Below are positions 32,241 through 41,269 of a stretch of 57,693 nt of DNA, one piece after another (positions within the stretch are counted from its first letter, which is position 1; every line of letters begins with the position of its first letter). Both the position numbers and the translations under genes were made by a program. This DNA is from CAVPCY01 sp963702525 (GTDB taxonomy: Bacteria > Actinomycetota > Coriobacteriia > Anaerosomatales > PHET01), in the NCBI GenBank assembly GCA_963702525.1, contig CAVPCY010000026.1, forward strand, positions 1 through 57,693. Reading direction: 5' to 3'. The notes beneath the pieces were generated by a model. That model worked only from the letters and a program-made list of their open reading frames with translations, had not been told where the DNA came from and made no database searches.

Positions 32241-32682
32241 ATGAACGAGCGCTTCGAGAAGGCCATGGGTGACAAGGAGGTCCGCCACGACACGGTGGTG
32301 GTCGCCGACTTCATCCAGATCTGGTGCGACGGTCACCACGCCGGTGTCGAGCGAGCACGAGTCGACACCGACGCAGCCGAAGCTGGGCATCTACGGCCGC
32401 AAGCGGCCCGTGCTGTGCGAGGAGTGCTCGGCCCACCTTGCCTACGCCGAGAAGCGGCGTGCGTACTGCCCGAAAGACCCCAAGCCGTTCTGCGCACACT
32501 GCGACACGCACTGCTACAAGTCCGACGAGCGTGAGTGGCAGCGCCAGCTCATGCGTTACTCGGGCCCGAAATCGTGGCGCAAGGGCCACGCGATCGACGG
32601 GATCAAGCACATGCTCGAGGCCCGCAAGTGGCGCCGCCAGATGCAGCGCGATGGCGCCGAGAGGAGCTCGGCGAACACCTAG
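32241..32682 (+). pseudogene. ygbA: YgbA family (nitrous oxide-stimulated promoter) protein, frameshifted
   Basis: The two halves are MNERFEKAMGDKEVRHDTVV and FIQIWCDGHHAGVE in one frame, then KLGIYGRKRPVLCEECSAHL, YCPKDPKPFCAHCDTHCYK and QLMRYSGPKSWRKGHAIDGI in the next. Together they make a 146-residue YgbA-family protein with the conserved cysteines (CEEC, CPKD, CAHCDTHC) and the MRYSGP motif. In Escherichia coli ygbA is induced by nitric oxide and helps recovery from nitrosative stress. The 442 bases hold one surplus base between 32345 and 32375. Its place at the head of the hcp operon fits the role. Probably intact. Confidence 0.75.
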
Positions 32683-32728
32683 TACCCACGACATCACTGC
32701 CAGCTGGACACCGACCGAGAGGAACCCC

Positions 32729-33115
32729 ATGAGCACGACAGTCACCCGCCAGATAGTCCGCATCGACGAGGAGCTCTGCAACGGCTGCGGCCAATGCGTC
32801 GCTCCGTGCGCCGAGGGTGCGATCCAGATGGTCGACGGAAAGGCCAAAGTCATCCGCGAGGAGCTGTGCGACGGCGCCGGCTTCTGCCTGGGCGTATGCC
32901 CCACCGGCGCGCTCACCATCGAGACCCGAGACGCCGTGCCGTTCGATCACGAGGCCGCCGCGCCGATCATCGCCGAGAAGAAGGCGACCTACATCGCTCA
33001 GCACTGCTTCAACTGCGGCCGCTCGGAGGACGACGGCCCACTGCTGCCAGTCCGCAAGGCGGGGGACAGCACTTGGGTGTGCACTCGCTGCCTCCCCGCG
33101 CTCATCCACGGGTAG
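32729..33115 (+). CDS. 4Fe-4S ferredoxin-type protein of the hcp operon
   Basis: A 128-residue iron-sulfur protein. The first cluster is CNGCGQCVAPC, complete; the second is degenerate, CDGAGFCLGVCPTG, with three of the four usual ligands in register plus a shifted one. A C-terminal zinc-finger-like HCFNCGRSED and CTRCL follow. Such proteins sit beside hcp in many anaerobes and probably carry electrons to the hybrid-cluster protein. ATG 32729 has a GAGAGGA site. The 181-base gap to hcp includes a GCGGGGC / GCCCCGT hairpin (33131-33152). Confidence 0.8.
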   Translation: MSTTVTRQIVRIDEELCNGCGQCVAPCAEGAIQMVDGKAKVIREELCDGAGFCLGVCPTGALTIETRDAVPFDHEAAAPIIAEKKATYIAQHCFNCGRSEDDGPLLPVRKAGDSTWVCTRCLPALIHG

Positions 33116-33296
33116 ACGCTGCGAGAGCGCGGGGCGCACAGGCCCCGTGCTCAGACAGTCCTCGGCGGGGGCCCGCGGCCTCGCGAACGCGCCACGGCGC
33201 CTTCGCTCGGCCTTCCCCGCCTGCGGAACTGCGCGCGGGACCTGCGCACCCCGCGCTCCCATCACCTTGCCCGCACGACCAAACGAGAGGAAGCGC

Positions 33297-34944
33297 ATGA
33301 CCACGCAACTGACTGAGATGTTCTGTAACCAGTGCGAGCAGGCGGCTCATGGCACTGGCTGCACGAAGGTGGGTACCTGCGGGAAGAACCCTGACGTCGC
33401 CGCGCTCCAGGACCTGCTGGTCCACGCATGTCGCGCGCTCGCGGACGATCGCCGTGCAGGCGCCGGCCAGCATCGACCTCACCGTCGAGAGCACCTTCGT
33501 CGAAGACGCGCTGTTCACCACGCTCACCAACGTCGACTTCGGTGCCGAGACGGTCGCGGCCAAGGTGGACGAGGCGCTGTCGCTGCGTGACGACCTGGCG
33601 GTGCGGCTCGGGATCATGCGCGGCGTGGACCTGATCGACTCGGCCGCCGGCGCGGACGTTGCCCGAAAGGTCGCCCTTGGCGCCGAGTTCGGCAGCCCCT
33701 GGGACACCACGCGCGACGCCGACGTTCAGTCGCTCCAGGAGACCACCCTCTACGGTATGAAGGGCATCGCCGCCTACGCCCACCACGCGCGCACGCTCGG
33801 TCAGACCGATCCCGAGATCGACGCGTACCTGTTCAGGACGCTGGTGTCACTCGGCGACGAGGCTCTCGGGCTCGAGGAGTGGGTGGGCATCGCTCTGGAG
33901 TGCGGCAAGGTCAACCTGCGCACGATGGAGATCCTCGACGCTGCCAACACCGGCGCGTTCGGTCAGCCCGAGCCCACGAAGGTCGCGCTGGGACAGCGCG
34001 CGGGCAAGGCGATACTGATCTCCGGCCACGACCTGGCCGATCTCAAGGCGCTGCTCGAGCAGACCGCCGGCACCGGCGTCGATGTCTACACCCACGGCGA
34101 GATGCTGCCCGCACACGCCTACCCCGAGCTCAAGTGCTACGACAACCTCGTGGGCCACTTCGGCACCGCGTGGCAGAATCAGCACAAGGAGTTCACCGAG
34201 TTCCCCGGCGCGATCCTGCTCACCACCAACTGCTTGATGCCGCCGCGCCCCGAGTACAAGGACCGGCTGTTCACCGCGAACGTAGTGCAGTTCCCTGACG
34301 TGCCGCACGTGCACCGCGACGATTTCTCGGCAGTGATCGAGGCCGCCAAGACCGCCGAGGGCTTCGAGTGGGACACCACGGTGGGCGAGGTCATGGTGGG
34401 CTTCGGCCACAACACGATCCTCTCGGTGGCGCCTCAAGTCATCGAGGCCGTGAAGTCCGGCGCCATCCGCCACTTCTTCCTGGTGGGTGGCTGTGACGGC
34501 GCGCGCCCGGGCCGCAACTACTACACCGAGTTCGTCGAGGAGACGCCGAGCGACACGATCGTGCTCACGCTCGCGTGCGGCAAGTTCCGCTTCTTCGATA
34601 AGGACCTCGGAGAGATCGGCGGTCTGCCTCGGCTGATGGATGTCGGCCAGTGCAACGACGCGTACTCGGCGATCAAGGTCGCCGCCGCACTCGCCGACGC
34701 CTTCGAGACCGACGTCAACGGCCTGCCGCTGTCGATGATCCTGTCGTGGTACGAGCAGAAGGCGGTGGCGATCCTGCTGTCGTTGCTCTATCTGGGCATC
34801 ACCGACATACGGCTTGGCCCCACGCTCCCGGCTTTCATCACGCCCAACGTGCTGGGCGTGCTCGTCGAGAACTTCGGCATCAAGCCGATCGGAGCATCTC
34901 CGCGAGAAGACCTCGTCGCGATCCTTGGCCACTCGGCAAGCTAG
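33297..34944 (+). pseudogene. hcp: hydroxylamine reductase / hybrid-cluster protein, frameshifted
   Basis: Hcp reduces NO to N2O and, in vitro, hydroxylamine to ammonia. The N-terminus FCNQCEQAAHGTGCTKVGTC has the C-x2-C-x8-C-x5-C ligands of its 4Fe-4S cluster. The hybrid-cluster ligands are in THGEMLPAHAYPE, ILLTTNCLMPPRPEYKD, GGCDGARPGRNYYTEF, LACGKFRF and DVGQCNDAYSA. The frame changes once near 33450; one surplus base in the 1648-base span (removing G from GACGATCGCC is one option) restores 548 residues, the usual length. ATG 33297 has a GAGAGGAAG site. Almost certainly an intact gene with an indel error. Confidence 0.88.
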
Positions 34945-34962
34945 TCGCAAAGGAGCATCCGC

Positions 34963-35310
34963 ATGAAGCCGACCGTCATCATCCTGTCAGTGGCCATCGC
35001 CGTGTTGCTGGTCTCGGTGGTGGCGGTCGTCTTCATGTTCGGGACACCCCAGGCGCCCGCCCCCGCGGCCGCGCAGCAGAATGCGCCCGGAGCCATGAGG
35101 CTCCCGGGCACGCCGCCCCCGCCCAAGCCCAGGGCCAAGATGCCGCCGCCGGGCCAAGAGCCGAAGCCGGACCCGAACTCGCCACTCGCGATCCAGATCC
35201 CGGGTTGCGTGTGCCACAGCGACGATCCCAAGCTCGTCGAAGCGCACAGCACGTACCGAATGAATCAGTGCGCGGGTTGTCATTCGGGCCAGACACCCAC
35301 TGGGAACTAG
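34963..35310 (+). CDS. membrane-anchored mini-cytochrome-like protein A
   Basis: A 115-residue protein: N-terminal helix (VIILSVAIAVLLVSVVAVVF), a long proline-rich spacer (about residues 28-75) and a short C-terminal domain with GCVCHSDDP (81-89) and CAGCH (103-107), the latter a canonical heme c attachment motif. It shares the block IPGC-x-CHS-x-DP, then LVEAH and YRMNQC, with the next gene. It lies 18 bases after hcp with an AAGGAG site, so it is probably in the hcp operon and may bring electrons from outside the membrane. No described family comes to mind. Confidence 0.6.
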   Translation: MKPTVIILSVAIAVLLVSVVAVVFMFGTPQAPAPAAAQQNAPGAMRLPGTPPPPKPRAKMPPPGQEPKPDPNSPLAIQIPGCVCHSDDPKLVEAHSTYRMNQCAGCHSGQTPTGN

Positions 35311-35319
35311 GGAGGCGGA

Positions 35320-35637
35320 GTGGTCGCGGAGTCCGGCGATGTCGGCCGTCGCCCGATGTGGCAGAGGGTGCTGATCGGGCTTGGGATGCTCGTTGCTGTG
35401 GCCGCCCTGCTGCTGGTCGTGCTCTACAACTTCGGCGGGATGGGCGGCTCGGCTATGGACCCCGAGATCCGGCAGCGCTACGAGCAGCTCGTTGATTCGG
35501 GCCAGATCACTCCGGTCAAGCGAAGCTTCGTCGTCCCGATCCCCGGGTGCACCTGTCACAGCACCGATCCTCGGCTGACCGAAGAACATCGCTACTACCA
35601 CATGAACGAGTGCATGGAATCGGGCTGTCACGGCTAG
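35320..35637 (+). CDS. membrane-anchored mini-cytochrome-like protein B
   Basis: A 105-residue paralogue of the preceding protein: one helix (VLIGLGMLVAVAALLLVVLY), then VPIPGCTCHSTDP (73-84), LTEEHRYYHMNEC and ESGCHG at the end. The last motif is C-x4-CH, a variant seen in some multiheme cytochromes, instead of C-x2-CH. It lacks the proline spacer of its partner. GTG 35320 follows GGAGGCGG, nine bases after the previous stop. The pair is tandemly duplicated, and c-type cytochrome assembly genes occur at 38.2-39.8 kb. Confidence 0.58.
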   Translation: MVAESGDVGRRPMWQRVLIGLGMLVAVAALLLVVLYNFGGMGGSAMDPEIRQRYEQLVDSGQITPVKRSFVVPIPGCTCHSTDPRLTEEHRYYHMNECMESGCHG

Positions 35638-35671
35638 CTCTTGCCACTGCTCTTCGGGGTACCCTGTTGGG

Positions 35672-36251
35672 GTGAAGCAGCGATTCTCAGAGTCCGTCGC
35701 GGCGCCAGCGACTCGCAGGGGCGCGCTCGACGCGCTCGCGGTGGCACTCGCCGTCGCCCTGGGGGTTGCCGCGTTCGCCGCCGTTGCGCGCGCTCAGCTC
35801 ACGGTGGGACCCGCGAAGCTTGTGGTGACCGTTCAGCCGTCGCTTCACCCGCGCACCATCGTCGAGCTGCCACCGTTCGGGCGGGTGAGCGCCAGCACGC
35901 ATCGCGGTCCTGTCACAGCACGCATCCGGCTCGAGGAGATCGACGTCGCGGGCGCGCAAGCGATGCTCGTGGGCGGGGAGCGATCTGTCCCCGTCACCTT
36001 GGGCACGGACGTCGCCGCGGAGCTGCCGACCGAGGACGTCTTGGCCGCGCTGAGGAGGATTCTTGGCGGCGGGATTGTGGCCGCGGCTGTCGCTGCGGCA
36101 CTCGTCGTGCTGGCGTTTCGCCGCCGCCTGACCGCTCGGCAAGCCGGCGCCGACAGCTCGTCGCTTGCCGTACGAAGCTCCCTCGCGGCAAGCTCGGCGC
36201 CGACAGCTCGTCGCCTGCCGCCCCAACCTCCCTCGGCGTGCGATACCATAA
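35672..36251 (+). pseudogene. exported membrane-anchored protein, frameshifted near its end
   Basis: GTG 35672 starts a signal peptide (DALAVALAVALGVAAFAAVA) and a 100-residue beta-rich domain (TVGPAKLVVTVQPSLHPRTI, RLEEIDVAGAQAMLVGG) followed by one helix (GGGIVAAAVAAALVVLAF). In this frame no stop occurs until inside the next gene at 36499. A single surplus base after the helix would bring the TAA at 36249-36251 into frame, giving about 193 codons; the direct repeats at 36137-36220 lie in this part. Function unknown. It runs 56 bases before the M28 peptidase gene. Confidence 0.45.
36137..36220 (+). repeat. tandem pair of palindromic repeats
   Basis: Two copies (36137-36170 and 36186-36220) share CGGCAAGC, then GGCGCCGACAGCTCGTCGC and TGCCG. 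Each folds by pairing CGGCAAGC with GCTTGCCG (copy 2: CGGCAAGC with GCCTGCCG). The copies differ by four or so bases. They resemble REP-type elements. They lie in the tail of the 35672 gene or just after its true end. Confidence 0.5.
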
Positions 36252-36306
36252 GTGCGGCGGACGTACCCAAGGCTCAAGCGAAACGCATCGCCGGGAGGCT
36301 CTCAAC

Positions 36307-38125
36307 ATGGCCGAGCTCATCGAGTACGCACGGACGCTTGCCGAGGAGATCGGTCCCCGACCCGCAACCACCGATGCGGAGCGCCGCGCCGCCGAATGGC
36401 TCGAGCGCACCTTCTCGGCGCGAGGTCTCGAGACCGAGATGCAGGAGTTCGACTCCCCTCACACCTACGCATGGGCGTACGTCATCTACCACGTGCTGAC
36501 CATGGCCGCGGCGTTCGTCGCCGGGTACTGGACGTTTCTCGCCTGGCCGGCGTTCGCCGTGGCGGCCCTCGTAGCGTTCTTCATGTGGATGGACCTCGAT
36601 ACTCGGTGGGGCCTCACACGTCTCATGCCCAAGGGTCCCAGCCAGAATGTGATCGCGCGCCACGTGCCACGCTCGCGTCGCGGCGAGACGCTGCACAAGA
36701 TCGTGGTCGTGGCTCACTACGACTCTGCGCGCTCCTCTCTGGCGTTCGCGCCCAACATGGTCTCTGGCTTCGCGACGACCTTCGGTCTGTTGAAGTTCTC
36801 GACGTTCGTTACGCCGGTGCTCGTGCTTCTGCTTGCACTGCCGGTCAGGGCGCTCGACGTGCTCGACCCATGGCTGTGGTACGCGACGCTGGTGGTGGCC
36901 GCGTATCTGATCATCCCGACCGTGATCAACATCCACCGGGAGCTGTTCATGCCCTTCGTGGCGGGCGCGAACGATAACGCATCGGGCGTCGCTGCGATGC
37001 TCGGCGTCATGGAGCAGCTCGTGCCCGCGCTCGACGCCGATTCGCTTGCCACCGGGAGCTTCGCCTCGATCCGCCGCAGCTACGATGCAGCGGTCGAGGC
37101 GGACGTGGTGCCCGAAGGCTCGACGCTCTCCTACACGCCCGCGGCCTCGCCGCCGCCCGCCACCCAACTGCCCGACGACTTCACGTGGGCCGAGTCGGCC
37201 GCCGAGCGCTCGCCGGGCCAGTCGGTTCTGGAGTTCGACACCATCGACTTCGGTGCGGTGACCGAGACCACGCGGCGTCCCACGTCGCGGCCGGAGAGTG
37301 CTCCTACGGAGCGCAAGGCACCGCCGAGCATCCCCTCCGATGGCGTGTTGCCCCCGGATGTGGCGGGTCCCGGTGTCGACGAGATAGCGGAGCAGGAGCG
37401 CGCCAAGAAGCGCAGCCGGTTCTCCATCGGTCGCAAGAAGGAGTCGCCGACCGACGCACCGCAGCCCACGGAGTGGCTGGGTGTCGACGACAGCTTCGAC
37501 GCGCGAAAAGCCGGCAAGGACATCGGCTCGTGGGACAACTTCGACAGCTGAGGACGACGATGATGACGGCTTCGGCTGGAAGGGCGGCTGGGCCGGCGAC
37601 GACCCGATCGGCGACCCTGAGTTCGCCGCCAACGAGGCCGCGCGCATCCGCCGTCGGGTGACCGAGACGGTCGACCGAGAGCTCTCCGAGAAGGAGGTCT
37701 GGTTCGTGGCGACCGGCGCCGAGGAGGTCGGTACCGTCGGCATGCAGGCGCTGCTGCGCGACTACGGCGAGGAGCTCAAAGACGCGATGTTCATCAACAT
37801 CGACGGCTGCGGCGCGGGCCAGCTCTTCTGGGCGAGCGCCGAGGGCATGGCTCGCCGCTACCGCGCCGACCGCAAGCTGGTCGGGCTGGCTCGGCGCGCG
37901 TCCCGCGAGACCGAGACGATGATCAAGCCGCGCGTCTACAAGGGTCTTTCCACCGACGCTTCGCCCGCGCTGGCCCGTGGGTTCCACGCCGTGAGCATCA
38001 TGGCGTTCGATCCGTCGGGTATGCCGGTCAACTGGCACTGGAAGACCGACACGGTAGACAACCTCGACGGCGCGCTCATCGAGAAGACGGCCGAGTTCGT
38101 GACCGGAATGGTGCGCGAGGCTTAA
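36307..38125 (+). pseudogene. M28-family metallopeptidase with membrane helices, frameshifted
   Basis: A large peptidase of about 605 residues in two frames. Part one: a helical N-terminus, two to four helices, then VVAHYDSARSS (zinc histidine near residue 137) and AGANDNASGVAAML (bridging aspartate near 223), followed by an unusual ~190-residue low-complexity insert with a basic patch (KKRSRFSIGRKKE). Part two, after EDDDDDGFGWKGGWAGD, gives VATGAEEVGTVGM (catalytic glutamates), NIDGCGAG (zinc aspartate) and ARGFHAVSI (zinc histidine). The active-site set is complete. The 1819 bases carry one surplus base near 37550. ATG 36307 has a GGGAGG site. Substrates are unknown. Confidence 0.75.
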
Positions 38126-38178
38126 GACGGCGGATACGTCTCCGCGCGCCGGCCCGCGCGCCGTGCGCGAGTCTGGCG

Positions 38179-38817
38179 CTAGAAGTCGATGTCGTGCTCG
38201 ATCGGGACGGTGCGCCGCACGGCGAGCTTGCTCGCGTAGAAGCTCATCGCAGTGCCGCCTGTGACCAGCACCGCACTTATCCAGAACACCTGGATCATGA
38301 AGCTCGAGCGCTGCATCGCCACGACCACGATCGCGAAGACGATGAAGCCCAGGTGCAGCAGTCCCGAGCCAAGCTTGGTGAGTCGACCCTCGGTAAGGTA
38401 GCTCGGTCCGCGGGCCCCCACGGCGGTGAGCAGTACGACGGCGAGCTGTATCAGCCCCGCGAGCGCGAGGTAGACGGTCAAGCCTGACTGCAGCGACGAG
38501 GTCACCAGCGCGGTGATCACTCCGATCGCCACCATGCCGCTCGATACCACGATCAGGGTGCGGCGCGAGAACAGGCGCTTGGGCACGCACAGCCCCATCA
38601 CCACGACGAGCAGCACGACCTGTGGTGCCGCGATGGCGTTCATCACCGCGACGAACGAGCCGTACCCGACCTGCTCCCACCCCGGGAACGACTGTTGCGC
38701 CCACCAGACGTAGATGGTGCCGAGAAACGACTGCACGCCCAGCGAGCCGAGCAGCACAACCGTGAGCACCGTCAGGCCGAAGTCCCAGGTGCGCTGTCGG
38801 ATGTCGTCGACGCTCAC
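38179..38817 (-). CDS. six-helix membrane protein of the cytochrome c assembly operon
   Basis: A 212-residue protein with about six helices (FGLTVLTVVLLGSLGVQSFL, VVLLVVVMGLCVPKRLF, LALAGLIQLAVVLLTAVG, LLHLGFIVFAIVVVA, VFWISAVLVTGGTAMSFY) and the tail RTVPIEHDIDF. Although I do not recognise a named family, its partner suggests a role in heme handling: the GTG start (38817) overlaps the stop of the CcsA-like gene by four bases. The second half pattern GSGLLHLGFIVFAIVVV resembles the ResB/CcmF helix region with a heme histidine, but this is not certain. Confidence 0.6.
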   Translation of the reverse strand: MSVDDIRQRTWDFGLTVLTVVLLGSLGVQSFLGTIYVWWAQQSFPGWEQVGYGSFVAVMNAIAAPQVVLLVVVMGLCVPKRLFSRRTLIVVSSGMVAIGVITALVTSSLQSGLTVYLALAGLIQLAVVLLTAVGARGPSYLTEGRLTKLGSGLLHLGFIVFAIVVVAMQRSSFMIQVFWISAVLVTGGTAMSFYASKLAVRRTVPIEHDIDF

Positions 38818-39839
38818 AGCGCACCACCTCCTCGGCCCATCGAGGCCAGCAGCTCGAGAACGCGAGGACCCGGTGCAAGCGCGTAGCTGTGCGCGCCCGG
38901 AACCACGTAGGTCGTGACGTAGGTCAGCACGAGGATCGCGAACGAGAGCACGGACAGGGCGGCCACGGCCCTCCACATGCTCTGGCGGCGCAGGTAGAGC
39001 CGGGCGTGCAACACCGCGGTGTAGAGCAGCCACATCATCAGCGACATGTTGACCTTGCCGCTCCACCACCACGCTTCGCCCTGCCACGCCGAGAGCGCCC
39101 ACGGGAAGCCGATGAGCATGCCGAACGTGAGCGGCAGGTAGCCCAGCCGCGCCCATCGGTACGAGGTGGTCTCGAAGCTGGAGTGACGGAAGCGGATCAT
39201 CTGCACCGTGGCCACGAAGGAGATCGCGAAGCATCCGTAGCTGAAGAAGAGCAGCGGCGGGTGCACCCACATGTACCACGCGTTGTAGTAGAACTGCCGG
39301 GCGCTCTCCATCCCCTCGAACGCACCGAGCGCCGCCTGCCCGCCCTGCGCGCTTGCCTGCAGGTAGCCGTAGTACTGGCCGAAGAAGCCGGGAAGCGGCT
39401 CGGTGAACGGCTTGCCGAGAAGTGCCGCGCCGGCTGCGAGCGCCGCTGTCACGAGCATCACACCGGGCAGCAGGTCCTGGCGCTGCCGCCGCATCAGCGC
39501 ACCCAGCACCGCCACGCACAGTGCCCAGACGAAGAGCTTCTCGCTCTCGACCCACAGCGGCACCGCGACTCGCCCGGTCGTGGCACCGGTGGCGGGGTCG
39601 ACCACGACCGCGAGGTCGTAGAGCTGCATGTGGAAGCGGACGAGCAGAAGCTCGCCGGCGACCAACAGCGCAGCCATACACGTCAGCACGACTCCGCGCC
39701 AACGCCGCCACGCAGGCATGATCGCAAACAGCGCCACGACGCCTGCGGCGGCGACCAGCACCATCTGGTAGAGGGCGCCGATGCCCGCAAGCGAGGCCTG
39801 CGCTGCCTGCATCGATTCGAAGACGGCGACCGGGTTCAT
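38814..39839 (-). CDS. CcsA/CcmF-type cytochrome c assembly protein
   Basis: A 341-residue heme-handling membrane protein (PF01578). Eight or so helices and the diagnostic tryptophan-rich loop: FPWALSAWQGEAWWWSGKVN, next to MWLLYTAVLHARLY with a histidine, and WYMWVHPPLLFFSYG with the axial histidine of the HPPL motif. Proteins of this family deliver heme to apocytochrome c outside the membrane. ATG 39839 is in the 165-base divergent space facing the GGDEF gene. Its presence supports the heme interpretation of the CxCH/CxxCH proteins at 35.0-35.6 kb. Confidence 0.78.
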   Translation of the reverse strand: MNPVAVFESMQAAQASLAGIGALYQMVLVAAAGVVALFAIMPAWRRWRGVVLTCMAALLVAGELLLVRFHMQLYDLAVVVDPATGATTGRVAVPLWVESEKLFVWALCVAVLGALMRRQRQDLLPGVMLVTAALAAGAALLGKPFTEPLPGFFGQYYGYLQASAQGGQAALGAFEGMESARQFYYNAWYMWVHPPLLFFSYGCFAISFVATVQMIRFRHSSFETTSYRWARLGYLPLTFGMLIGFPWALSAWQGEAWWWSGKVNMSLMMWLLYTAVLHARLYLRRQSMWRAVAALSVLSFAILVLTYVTTYVVPGAHSYALAPGPRVLELLASMGRGGGAL

Positions 39840-39910
39840 CGGCGGGGATCCTTCATGCGAGCAGTATACGGTGCTCGGCCGGACGGGACCGAGCCGGGCT
39901 GCCCGTGCGT

Positions 39911-39940
39911 TTGCCCGCCCGCCTCGGCCGCGGGTACACT
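39911..39940 (+). promoter_or_regulatory. putative promoter of the GGDEF gene
   Basis: TTGCCC (39911-39916) and TACACT (39935-39940) are separated by 18 bases, 65 bases before the GTG start. The arrangement equals that before tRNA-Gly and rpsF in this window. Confidence 0.5.
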
Positions 39941-40004
39941 CGGGGTTCCCGCACCTCCGTGCTCAGCGGCGGTGCACGATCCGAGAGGGAGTCCGAGGGC
40001 CCGA

Positions 40005-41264
40005 GTGAACGCGAGCCGTCTTACCAAGAGGCTGACTCGAGCGCTGACCATCTCGTGGCGCGACCAGCCCACCCGCTACGACATCGAGGCCCTTCAGGCC
40101 AACGTGCGCCGCGTGGGTCTTGTCGTGCGCATACGGTGGTCGCTGATCTTCGTGTTGGTCCTGTACTCGGCGGTGGCGGGCTTCGCCTACGTCACACGCA
40201 TGCCCGCCGGCGAACTCGCGTCCCTGATGGCCATCCCGGCGCTCACCCTTGGCTTCGTCGTGGTCTACAACACCTACTACCAGCTCAACTACCGCCGTCT
40301 GGCCAACATCGCTGTCTGGAACAACCTGCAGCTCGCGCTCGACGCCGTCGTCGTGACCGTGCTCGTCTACTTCAGTGGCGGCGTGAACTCGTGGTTCTGG
40401 TCGATGTACGCGCTGTTCATCCTCGAGGCGACGTTCATCCTGCCGCGCTCGCGAGACGCGTGGCTCCATGCGCTGTTCAGCATCGCATTGCTCACCGCGA
40501 TCGAGGTGGGCGAGCTGCTCGGCGTGCTACCGCACCAGCAGATCCCGTTCGCGAGCGCGCAGCTGCACACCGATGCGACCTTCGTCGCCGTGCGCTGGGG
40601 CTGGCAGGTGGCGGTGCTGCTGGGTACGGCCGCCGTGTGCACGCTGATCGTGGGCGAGTTCAGGCGCGAGCTGGCCTCTCGGCAGGCGCAGACCATCGTG
40701 GATACGGCGACCGGGTTGTACTCGAGGTCGTACTTCATGCGTGCGGCGGTGCCTGAGATCCGCCGAGCACAGCGGGACAGCCGAGCCCTGCATATGCTGC
40801 TGATCGACATCGACGGCTTCGGGGAGTTCAACGAGCGCTTCGGATTCGACGCGGGAGACGACATGATCAAAGTGCTCGCCGACACGATCGCCGAGACAGT
40901 CTCGGCGGTGGGCGACTTGGCGATGAGCACGAACCTCGTGGCGCGCTACGGAGGCGAGGAGTTCGCGGTGATGCTGGCCGAGGACGAGCGTTCGGGCGAG
41001 ATCCCCACCACCGAGGGAGCTCTGGGCCTGGCCGAGCAGCTTCGCGCAGCCTGTATGGGTGCATCGGTGGCGGGGGCGGGCGTCACCGTGTCGATCGGGG
41101 TGGCCTCGATGCCGGGCGACGGGATGTCGGTGCAAGAGCTGCTCGACGGAGCCGATGCGGCACTCGTGTGTGCGTGCGAGGAGGGCGGCAACCGTGTCGT
41201 AGCCGCTGTTGACTGTCGGCCTGACACTGACGACTTCGCCGAGACCGACGAATTCGAGGCGTAG
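40005..41264 (+). CDS. membrane-bound diguanylate cyclase (GGDEF)
   Basis: A 419-residue protein: five or six N-terminal helices (about residues 35-220) forming an uncharacterised sensor, then a GGDEF domain starting at TATGLYSRSYFMRAA. The active site is RYGGEEF (GGEEF at 316-320), the metal residues in LLIDIDGFGEFNERFGFDAGDD, and the closing SIGVASMPGDGMSV. It should condense two GTP to cyclic di-GMP. The RxxD inhibitory site five residues before GGEEF is not visible. GTG 40005 is chosen as the family start; the longer open frame upstream is antisense to ccsA. Confidence 0.85.
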   Translation: MNASRLTKRLTRALTISWRDQPTRYDIEALQANVRRVGLVVRIRWSLIFVLVLYSAVAGFAYVTRMPAGELASLMAIPALTLGFVVVYNTYYQLNYRRLANIAVWNNLQLALDAVVVTVLVYFSGGVNSWFWSMYALFILEATFILPRSRDAWLHALFSIALLTAIEVGELLGVLPHQQIPFASAQLHTDATFVAVRWGWQVAVLLGTAAVCTLIVGEFRRELASRQAQTIVDTATGLYSRSYFMRAAVPEIRRAQRDSRALHMLLIDIDGFGEFNERFGFDAGDDMIKVLADTIAETVSAVGDLAMSTNLVARYGGEEFAVMLAEDERSGEIPTTEGALGLAEQLRAACMGASVAGAGVTVSIGVASMPGDGMSVQELLDGADAALVCACEEGGNRVVAAVDCRPDTDDFAETDEFEA

Positions 41265-41269
41265 ACGCC

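Noticed and set aside
32730..33115. Second ferredoxin cluster as a normal C-x2-C-x2-C-x3-C site
   Set aside because: The second motif reads CDGAGFCLGVC; the spacing between the first and second cysteines is wrong for a standard cluster, so I call it degenerate.
33131..33152. Terminator between the ferredoxin gene and hcp
   Set aside because: The hairpin GCGGGGC/GCCCCGT is short and lacks a T run, and the operon context argues for readthrough; noted only in the ferredoxin entry.
38889..40004. Long open frame extending the GGDEF protein by ~370 residues
   Set aside because: It is antisense to the well-supported ccsA gene, is low-complexity in composition and has no family similarity; GTG 40005 is a better start.
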